Both the position numbers and the translations under genes were made by a program. DNA of 48,458 nt, from assembly GCA_958446835.1 (NCBI GenBank), contig CAUCXT010000021.1:1-48458 (forward strand), written 5' to 3'. Positions 43,366 through 48,458 of this stretch are shown in pieces; the stretch's first letter is position 1, and every line of letters begins with the position of its first letter. Source of the DNA: an uncultured Eubacterium sp. GTDB taxonomy: Bacteria > Bacillota > Clostridia > Lachnospirales > Lachnospiraceae. The notes beneath the pieces were generated by a model. The model made no database searches, was not told where the DNA came from, and was given only the letters and a program-made list of their open reading frames with translations.

Positions 43366-43582
43366 TCTAAACGGAGGAATCGTATATAAATTCAAGGTAA
43401 TGTTTTTTCTTTCATATTGACATACTCCGTGTTATAATTATTATGGTAACGAAATGACAAAAGCATTATATGTATATGTGTGGGAAGAAAAGTAAGGCAC
43501 TATATAAAATTTAAAAGTTTAACAAAACAGTCTTATGGGAAATATGACAGAAGAATACAAATATTTTTTAGGAGGTTTAGAT

Positions 43583-43831
43583 ATGACAGATTATGAGGTT
43601 GTAAAAGAGATAGAAGTACTTAGGGAGTTTGCTGCCGGGATATGTGCAGATTTAATCAGATATAAAGAAAACAATCCGGATGATAAGTTTGCTGAAGCGA
43701 TTTCAGATGAGGTTTGCAAATTGTATAATGGCGTATATAAAATTGATACATTAAAACAGGCATATATTGTAAGGGGAAAGCTTCAGATGGTAAATGAGAC
43801 ATTGAAAAAGCTGGTAGCATGCAGGGGATAG
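43583..43831 (+). CDS. Putative antitoxin partner of the zeta-like toxin
   Basis: An 82-residue, all-helical acidic protein (YEVVKEIEVLREFAAGICAD, ... KLQMVNETLKKLV). No family is recognised with certainty, but size, helical content and position 4 bases before a zeta-type kinase match epsilon-like antitoxins. AGGAGGT lies 6 bases before ATG 43583. The 217 bases before it hold TTGACA at 43417 and TATAAT at 43433, too close together to form one promoter, so the true promoter is unclear. Confidence 0.65.
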   Translation: MTDYEVVKEIEVLREFAAGICADLIRYKENNPDDKFAEAISDEVCKLYNGVYKIDTLKQAYIVRGKLQMVNETLKKLVACRG

Positions 43832-43835
43832 ATGT

Positions 43836-44885
43836 ATGGAAGATTTTACAGAATATACGATGCATGAGTTCAATAGATGTTATCAGAAAATTAAACAGAT
43901 TGCAGTTTACCAAAAAGAACCAGTAGAAAAACCTGAAGCGGTTATTTTGGGTGGACAGCCAGGTGCCGGAAAGTCAAGCATGATAAAACATTTTGAAAGC
44001 TTAATAGCTGATAAGGGCACCGCGGTCATTTCAGGGGATGATTTTAGAAAGCTGCACCCTCATTTCAACCAGCTATATGCTCAATACGGTGATGATTATG
44101 TGGATTATACACAGAAGTTTTCGTCGCAGGTAACAGAAAGACTGATAGATGAGCTTTCAAGAGAAAAATATAATCTTATCATTGAAGGTACACTTAGAAC
44201 ATCGGCTGTGCCAATAAGAACAGCAGAGCTGTTAAAGAGCAGAGGATATCATGTGGAGCTTGCTGTTATGGCTGTGCCCCCGATACTGTCATATGTTGGT
44301 ACGATTGAACGGTATGAGAGAATGAAAGAAATTGGTACTACACCAAGAATGACAACAAAGCTGCAGCATGACAATACAGTTAATGCTATTGTCGAGAGTA
44401 TTGAGAAGGTATATAAGTCGGGCGTGTTTGATGATATTTCTCTTCAAAACAGAAAATCAGAATGTTTATACCGAATGACTGATACTCCCGATATACATCC
44501 CGGTACAGTGCTGCAGCATGAACATAACAGGAACATTACGGCAGAGGAAAGCAGTTATCTTGATAATGTCGTAGAATATATTGAGGATAGGTGGAATGAG
44601 CATAGTGGTGTTTCAGCAGACGAACCGGAAGTTTTAACTGAAATGCGTGTGCAGGTGGCATATGCTCAGTTCAAGACGGCTCTTAGTGAAAATGGACTTC
44701 GTCTAACTGAAGCTGTATTGGATAATTTAAGTGAACTGGTCAAGTCTACCGGCAGGATATGGAAGCTTGAGGATATTGCACAAGCCTACACAAAAGGTGG
44801 AAATATAAATCAATATATATCGGAAATTGGAAATGAACTTAAAAATCAGCAGCTGGAAATGATGGAGACACAACCGGAAATATGA
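43836..44885 (+). CDS. Zeta-type toxin kinase
   Basis: A 349-residue zeta toxin-fold protein. Walker A is ILGGQPGAGKSSMIKHF near residues 35-51; ISGDDFRKLHPHFNQL near 66-81 and NLIIEGTLRTSAVP near 110 are typical of zeta/PezT kinases, which phosphorylate UDP-N-acetylglucosamine and block cell-wall synthesis. It is longer than the classical zeta (about 287 residues), with an extra C-terminal helical part of about 110 residues. Its presence between repA and par suggests plasmid addiction. Confidence 0.88.
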   Translation: MEDFTEYTMHEFNRCYQKIKQIAVYQKEPVEKPEAVILGGQPGAGKSSMIKHFESLIADKGTAVISGDDFRKLHPHFNQLYAQYGDDYVDYTQKFSSQVTERLIDELSREKYNLIIEGTLRTSAVPIRTAELLKSRGYHVELAVMAVPPILSYVGTIERYERMKEIGTTPRMTTKLQHDNTVNAIVESIEKVYKSGVFDDISLQNRKSECLYRMTDTPDIHPGTVLQHEHNRNITAEESSYLDNVVEYIEDRWNEHSGVSADEPEVLTEMRVQVAYAQFKTALSENGLRLTEAVLDNLSELVKSTGRIWKLEDIAQAYTKGGNINQYISEIGNELKNQQLEMMETQPEI

Positions 44886-44925
44886 GATTATATAAGATAC
44901 AAAAAGTACTTTTTTTATGCCTTTT

Positions 44926-44959
44926 GAAAGTAGACAAAATGCTTATTTTGTCCACTTTT
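44926..44959 (+). terminator. Terminator of the toxin operon
   Basis: AAAGTAGACAAAAT (44927-44940) pairs with ATTTTGTCCACTTT (44945-44958) around GCTT, 13 of 14 pairs, then TT. The remaining sequence to 45113 is A+T-rich, probably the promoter of the next gene. Confidence 0.75.
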
Positions 44960-45113
44960 GATACAAGGACATCTTACATAAAATGCTAGAAAAATGCAAT
45001 AAAAAATTTAAAATTTATTAATAATATTTATTAAGCTGTTATAAATAATATAGAGAACGTACAATAATCTTTGCTGTGATAGTTTAGTATCTACATGATA
45101 TGGAGAATAAAAA

Positions 45114-45770
45114 ATGACGTGGTTTGAATTGATATTTGATATACTGTTTATTTTATTGGTAATACATATAGGAAAAAAAATAAAAATTAGAAAAGATTAT
45201 AAAAAGAAGAACTATAATAATAATATGCGATATGCAGCGTGGAAGAACAAAGAGCAAGATTTCATAAAAAAAGATACAGCTGTAAGTGGAAACATGGATA
45301 AAAAATATTATAAATATTACACATTGATGAATTCATTACTTACACCCACTGAACAGAAATTTTATACACAATTAAAGCAGGCATTAAAACAATATAACGT
45401 AGAAATACACTATAAAGTAAGGCTGGCTGATATATTTAGAGTAAAATATATGAATGAGTACTATTCGGTTAATCTTCAAAGGATAGCTGCAAAACATATA
45501 GATTTCGTTATAACAGAGATAGATATAGCAAAGCCGATTTTGGCTATTGAATTGGATGATTATACGCACGATTATGCAACAAGTCAAAAAAATGATACTT
45601 TTAAAAATGAATTATATGCAGATGCGGGTATAAAGCTATTACGCATTAAAGTTTGTGATATATACGATTTTTCAGATATAAAAAAGTTGCTGGAAAGATA
45701 TATGCTGACTCCAACTATTGAGAATGTTTGTGATAGTGTTAAGGCTGAGGAGGGGGATGAGGTGAACTGA
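45114..45770 (+). CDS. DUF2726 protein with N-terminal membrane anchor
   Basis: A 218-residue protein. Residues 3-22 form one membrane helix, followed by a Lys/Asn-rich stretch; the C-terminal domain (LLTPTEQKFYTQLKQAL, VRLADIF, KHIDFVITE, AIELDDYTHDYA, LLRIKV) is DUF2726, a nuclease-like fold with D and E-x-D residues at the expected PD-(D/E)XK positions. The function is not established. GGAGAA precedes ATG 45114. Its last codons EVN-stop lie inside a 27 bp perfect palindrome that contains the parS-like site. Confidence 0.8.
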   Translation: MTWFELIFDILFILLVIHIGKKIKIRKDYKKKNYNNNMRYAAWKNKEQDFIKKDTAVSGNMDKKYYKYYTLMNSLLTPTEQKFYTQLKQALKQYNVEIHYKVRLADIFRVKYMNEYYSVNLQRIAAKHIDFVITEIDIAKPILAIELDDYTHDYATSQKNDTFKNELYADAGIKLLRIKVCDIYDFSDIKKLLERYMLTPTIENVCDSVKAEEGDEVN

Positions 45771-45782
45771 GTTCACCTCATC
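45756..45782. repeat. parS-like palindrome between the DUF2726 gene and parB
   Basis: A perfect 27 bp palindrome (arms GATGAGGTGAACT) around the 19 bp unit. It overlaps the stop codon of the DUF2726 gene and ends 7 bases before the parB stop, so it may also act as a hairpin between two convergent genes. Confidence 0.8.
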
Positions 45783-45788
45783 TCCTGT

Positions 45789-47009
45789 TTAAAATAAATC
45801 CAGTTCAGATATTTCAGCAAGCAGTGAGAGTGCTTTATCAAGCTTTGCTGAATCGCAGGATAGCTCAGAAGCAGAGTGTCCTTTGGTATCATTAATAAAA
45901 CGTGAAGATAGACTAATTAAAGAATCGTAAGTTGCTTTTAGGCTTCTTTTAGCCAAAATTTGCGATTTAAGTTCGGAATTTTCGGTTAATATAGTTTTTT
46001 GCTGTGATTTCAGGTCATCGATTTGTTTTTTTAATTTAATAACTTCATCATTATTACCACCGGTCGCGTTATGATTAGAGGATAAATTTTCAATTGCAGC
46101 TTCCTGTTTTTTTATCTGTTGATTGAGTTCCTGGTTGCTTTGAATAAGTTCATTTATCTGTCGGGTACTCAGGTCTTCATGTGTTTTGAAAATCTGATAT
46201 ATCTGCTTCTGGTCATCGGGTGTGAGCTGTGCGTAACCGGATGCGCTTGATAATGTGATATTGTTGTTGATAAATAAGCTTCGCAATTCAGGAATGAGGT
46301 TTTCTATAGAGTTGTACTTTGCCACCTGGCGGGGACTGATATTGAGGTTTTCGGCTATTTCATTATTTACGTTTATTTTATCAGAATGGTTGAGTGCTGC
46401 ATTTTTAGCGTCATACAATTGTTTGAGCCTTGCTATAGCCTGAGCTGTTCTTGCCGGATTTTTTGCTCTTATCTCTTCGTTCGTAATATATAAACGGATT
46501 TCGCTGTCTATGACGCTTGTGGGTATAGTTGACAAGTCAGTGTCACCAGATACATCATACTCAATTCCATCTTCTAAATAAATTACCCTACATGGAAATC
46601 CTTTTTCATAAGGAGCTACATTTTTCATATATAAGTCATAATCCGGATAATCGGTATTGCCGGAATACTTGTCAATCAGCATATTGAGAGCTGTGGCACG
46701 GCGGTGACCTGTCTCAATAATATATATATCCTCTTCGCTTTCATAAACAACTACGAGGTTTTGCTGCAAGCCGAACTCTAAAATTGACTTTGCAAGAGAG
46801 TCTATATCCTCAATCGGATAGCTGTTCTTTTTATTCATGCGAATCCGGCTGCGGGGAACCAGCTTAATCTCAAACGGATTTTTATCATTATTATCAAGAC
46901 GTTGCACTATGGAGGCAACAGTGCCGGCGTTGGTGTCCTGTTCGCCAGAAACTGCCACAGGTTGAGCTGCTGGCTGAGTCAGCTGAAAATTAAACTTTTG
47001 TTTTGCCAT
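45789..47009 (-). CDS. parB: ParB-family partition protein
   Basis: A 406-residue centromere-binding protein. The N-terminal ParB/Srx nuclease-like domain has PFEIKLVPRSRIRMNKKNSY, SILEFGLQQNLVVVYE and the CTP-binding-like IIETGHRRATALNML (the GERR-type box reads GHRR). A central helix-turn-helix (IAENLNISPRQVAKYNSIEN) should read parS; the C-terminal part from about residue 290 is a coiled coil. AAAGGAT precedes ATG 47009. It follows parA after 90 bases that contain two parS-like palindromes. It probably binds the 19 bp palindromes listed here. Confidence 0.92.
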   Translation of the reverse strand: MAKQKFNFQLTQPAAQPVAVSGEQDTNAGTVASIVQRLDNNDKNPFEIKLVPRSRIRMNKKNSYPIEDIDSLAKSILEFGLQQNLVVVYESEEDIYIIETGHRRATALNMLIDKYSGNTDYPDYDLYMKNVAPYEKGFPCRVIYLEDGIEYDVSGDTDLSTIPTSVIDSEIRLYITNEEIRAKNPARTAQAIARLKQLYDAKNAALNHSDKINVNNEIAENLNISPRQVAKYNSIENLIPELRSLFINNNITLSSASGYAQLTPDDQKQIYQIFKTHEDLSTRQINELIQSNQELNQQIKKQEAAIENLSSNHNATGGNNDEVIKLKKQIDDLKSQQKTILTENSELKSQILAKRSLKATYDSLISLSSRFINDTKGHSASELSCDSAKLDKALSLLAEISELDLF

Positions 47010-47033
47010 ATTGTTATATCCTTTCTGTAGATG

Positions 47034-47093
47034 AGGTGAACTGAGTTCACCTGAAATGTTTTCATGTGTGAGTGAGGTGAACTCAGTTCACCT
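47034..47093. repeat. Two parS-like palindromes between parA and parB
   Basis: Copies at 47034-47052 (centre G) and 47075-47093 (centre C), 41 bases apart and in opposite orientation, lie in the parA-parB intergenic region upstream of parB. Confidence 0.85.
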
Positions 47094-47099
47094 CATACC

Positions 47100-47954
47100 T
47101 TATGCGCCTATTGAGCGGCGGAGCATTGCGGATGTTTTATCATCGAGTATGCCAAGTTCAAGGATTAAATTGCTGTAATCAAAAACGGCATTGGTATTAG
47201 GGCAATACTCAAGCAGCGGGGTAAAATTAGTTTCCAGTTCGCTGATGTGAATATCTTTTCTAATTGGTGTTTCATAAAAACGTCCGCCAAGCTCATCGGT
47301 ATAATTGGACTTGAGTGCTTTATATATATTCGTATTTATTTCCGCCTGGGTAATAAAAGCACCGCCAAATTTAATACTTTCAATATCATGTTCATCTTTT
47401 ATGTACAGCAATGTATCGATGGTTTCTCGAAGCCCTTTGTAAGAAAATCCTTCAAGCCTTACAGGCACAATGACGAGGTCGGAGATAAAAAGACTGTTGA
47501 CTGTGAGAATGTCATTTGCAGGGGCATTGTCTATTAGAATAAAATCGTAACTATCACGAATGAGTGAAAGAGCTCTTTTTAAGATAACATTGTTGTTTCC
47601 GGTTTCATTTTTAGCAATATTTAGCTGCGTATTTTTGTGTCGTTTACTTGATGGTATGATATCAAGATTAGGCACTGACGTGTGCCTGATAAGTTTAGTA
47701 ACATTTCCAAGGTCACGATATCTGTACTTAAAAAGCTCCGCTATATTGGGATGTTCAGGAATGACAAGTCCCTCTATTACATCCTGGCTATCTTCCTCAT
47801 ATTGACCTAACATCATAGATAGATTTGATTGTGAATCGAGGTCTACAATTAATACATGCTTTCCAAGATAGGCGAGCAGCTGAGCAATTATACCTGTAGA
47901 GGTAGTTTTGCCTACCCCTCCCTTATTATTGATGATTGAAATTACTTTACACAT
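47100..47954 (-). CDS. parA: ParA-family partition ATPase
   Basis: A 284-residue deviant Walker-type ATPase that moves plasmid or chromid copies apart together with ParB. The P-loop is INNKGGVGKTTSTGIIAQLL (residues 8-27); Walker A' LIVDLDSQSNLS (35-46) and FILIDNAPAND (about 135-145) follow. There is no N-terminal DNA-binding extension, so it is a type Ib-like/chromosomal-like ParA. GGAGG lies 9 bases before ATG 47954. Upstream is the palindrome ATTACCGGTAAT (47993-48004), possibly an operator of the par operon. Confidence 0.95.
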   Translation of the reverse strand: MCKVISIINNKGGVGKTTSTGIIAQLLAYLGKHVLIVDLDSQSNLSMMLGQYEEDSQDVIEGLVIPEHPNIAELFKYRYRDLGNVTKLIRHTSVPNLDIIPSSKRHKNTQLNIAKNETGNNNVILKRALSLIRDSYDFILIDNAPANDILTVNSLFISDLVIVPVRLEGFSYKGLRETIDTLLYIKDEHDIESIKFGGAFITQAEINTNIYKALKSNYTDELGGRFYETPIRKDIHISELETNFTPLLEYCPNTNAVFDYSNLILELGILDDKTSAMLRRSIGA

Positions 47955-47992
47955 TTTATTTATCCTCCAATTAGGTAAGTTATTTAGAGGTA

Positions 47993-48004
47993 ATTACCGG
48001 TAAT
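47993..48004. promoter_or_regulatory. Palindrome upstream of parA
   Basis: ATTACCGGTAAT is a perfect 12 bp dyad overlapping a second one, GGTAATTACC (47989-47998). It lies about 40 bases before the parA start on the minus strand, a plausible operator. The stretch 48005-48127 shows no other clear signal. Confidence 0.4.
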
Positions 48005-48127
48005 GTGTTCTCTATATTTATATTATATCGTAAGATAGTATCCATGTCTACAAAAATAGTGTCGGCATTTGCTATAAAATTGTCGACATTATTTAAAAGC
48101 CTAAAATAATGAATTGTGAATAGGGGG

Positions 48128-48458
48128 AGGTGAACTGAGTTCATCTGAGAAGCCGCGGGAAAGTAGAGGTGAACTGAGTTCACCTGAGGAGCCGCGGGAA
48201 AGCAGAGGTGAACCGAGTTCACTTGGGAAGCTGCGGGAAAGTAGAGGTGAACTGAGTTCACTTGAGGCTCCGCGGGAAAGCAGAGGTGAACTGAGTCCAC
48301 CTGAGAAGCAGCCGGGAAGTAGAGGTGAACTGAGTTCACCTGGGAAGTCGTCGGAAAGTAGAGATGAACTGAGTTCACCTGATGGGGAGCGGAAAAGCAG
48401 AGGTGAACTGAGTTCACCTGATGGGGAGCGGAAAAGCAGAGGTGAACTGAGTTCACCT
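48128..48458. repeat. Array of nine 39 bp repeats with a 19 bp palindrome (candidate centromere)
   Basis: The palindrome AGGTGAACTGAGTTCACCT or a one- to two-base variant begins at 48128, 48167, 48206, 48245, 48284, 48323, 48362, 48401 and 48440: an exact 39-base period. The 20-base spacers are related but vary (GCCGCGGGAAAGTAG-type). The array ends exactly at the window edge, so more copies probably follow. Because 39 is divisible by three, the minus strand stays open and spells a 13-residue repeat, QVNSVHLCFPAAP-like, running to TAA at 47980; this may be incidental. The location beside parAB suggests parS clusters bound by ParB. Confidence 0.92.

Noticed and set aside
43417..43438. TTGACA and TATAAT upstream of the toxin-antitoxin genes as one promoter
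   Set aside because: The spacing is only 10 bases, too short for a sigma-A promoter.
47980..48456. Open minus-strand frame of 158 codons made of a 13-residue repeat
   Set aside because: It is explained by the 39 bp array having a period divisible by three; the start is at the window edge and no ribosome site is visible. Kept as a repeat, with the coding possibility noted.
48128..48458. CRISPR array
   Set aside because: The spacers are near copies of each other and only 20 bases long, the repeat is a perfect palindrome, and no cas gene is present.

Overview
The window looks like a Firmicutes chromosome from the Lachnospiraceae (Lachnospira/Agathobacter-like). The basis is the protein types and gene neighbourhoods: rplM-rpsI with MNTFMASPSTIERKW-type L13, meso-diaminopimelate dehydrogenase, type III glutamine synthetase, PepF, class II aldolase, and many GTG/TTG starts behind strong AGGAGG ribosome sites. 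The genus is an inference from memory of the families; no search was run. No rRNA, tRNA or CRISPR array was seen.

Region 1 (1-1584): end of an azlC-azlD-like branched-chain amino acid exporter operon, then a consensus promoter, a structured leader and rplM-rpsI.

Region 2 (about 1570-15558): a roughly 14 kb integrative mobilizable element inserted exactly at the 3' end of rpsI. A near-perfect 20 bp direct repeat (1570-1589 and 15539-15558) encodes the S9 tail FSKR-stop on the left and the same codons on the right, and the displaced rpsI terminator lies just beyond the right end. Inside are a tyrosine recombinase with an XRE regulator, a divergent promoter, a small DNA-binding-like protein, a RepA-like hexameric ATPase, a nested-hairpin candidate oriT and a MobV relaxase. 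The cargo is defensive: a tandem-domain adenine methyltransferase plus an AlwI-type endonuclease, then a two-gene unit of a DUF262 protein and a 968-residue PHP-phosphoesterase/SMC-like ATPase. A DUF6061-like gene with an in-frame amber codon closes the element.

Region 3 (15559-40324): chromosomal genes. They include a frameshifted winged-helix/nuclease-like gene, a MIF-family tautomerase, an AraC regulator divergent from a 1184-residue GH2 glycosidase, ddh, two overlapping GGDEF genes followed by pepF, nth-MATE, pyk, a third membrane GGDEF protein, an sdpR-sdpI-like pair (sdpR broken by an in-frame TAA) behind two 28 bp palindromes, a 2-isopropylmalate synthase fused to an AraC-type DNA-binding domain, thioredoxin, glnN and fba.

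Region 4 (40545-48458): a plasmid-type backbone. It holds DUF6075, DUF3970 and coiled-coil genes, a RepA_N initiator with internal iteron-like repeats, a zeta-type kinase toxin with a small partner, a DUF2726 protein, ParB and ParA, and an array of nine 39 bp units each carrying the 19 bp palindrome AGGTGAACTGAGTTCACCT. The same palindrome occurs between parA and parB, after parB and inside repA. The array runs to the window edge. Essential and central-metabolism genes on the same stretch as RepA_N/ParAB suggest either a chromid or an integrated plasmid.
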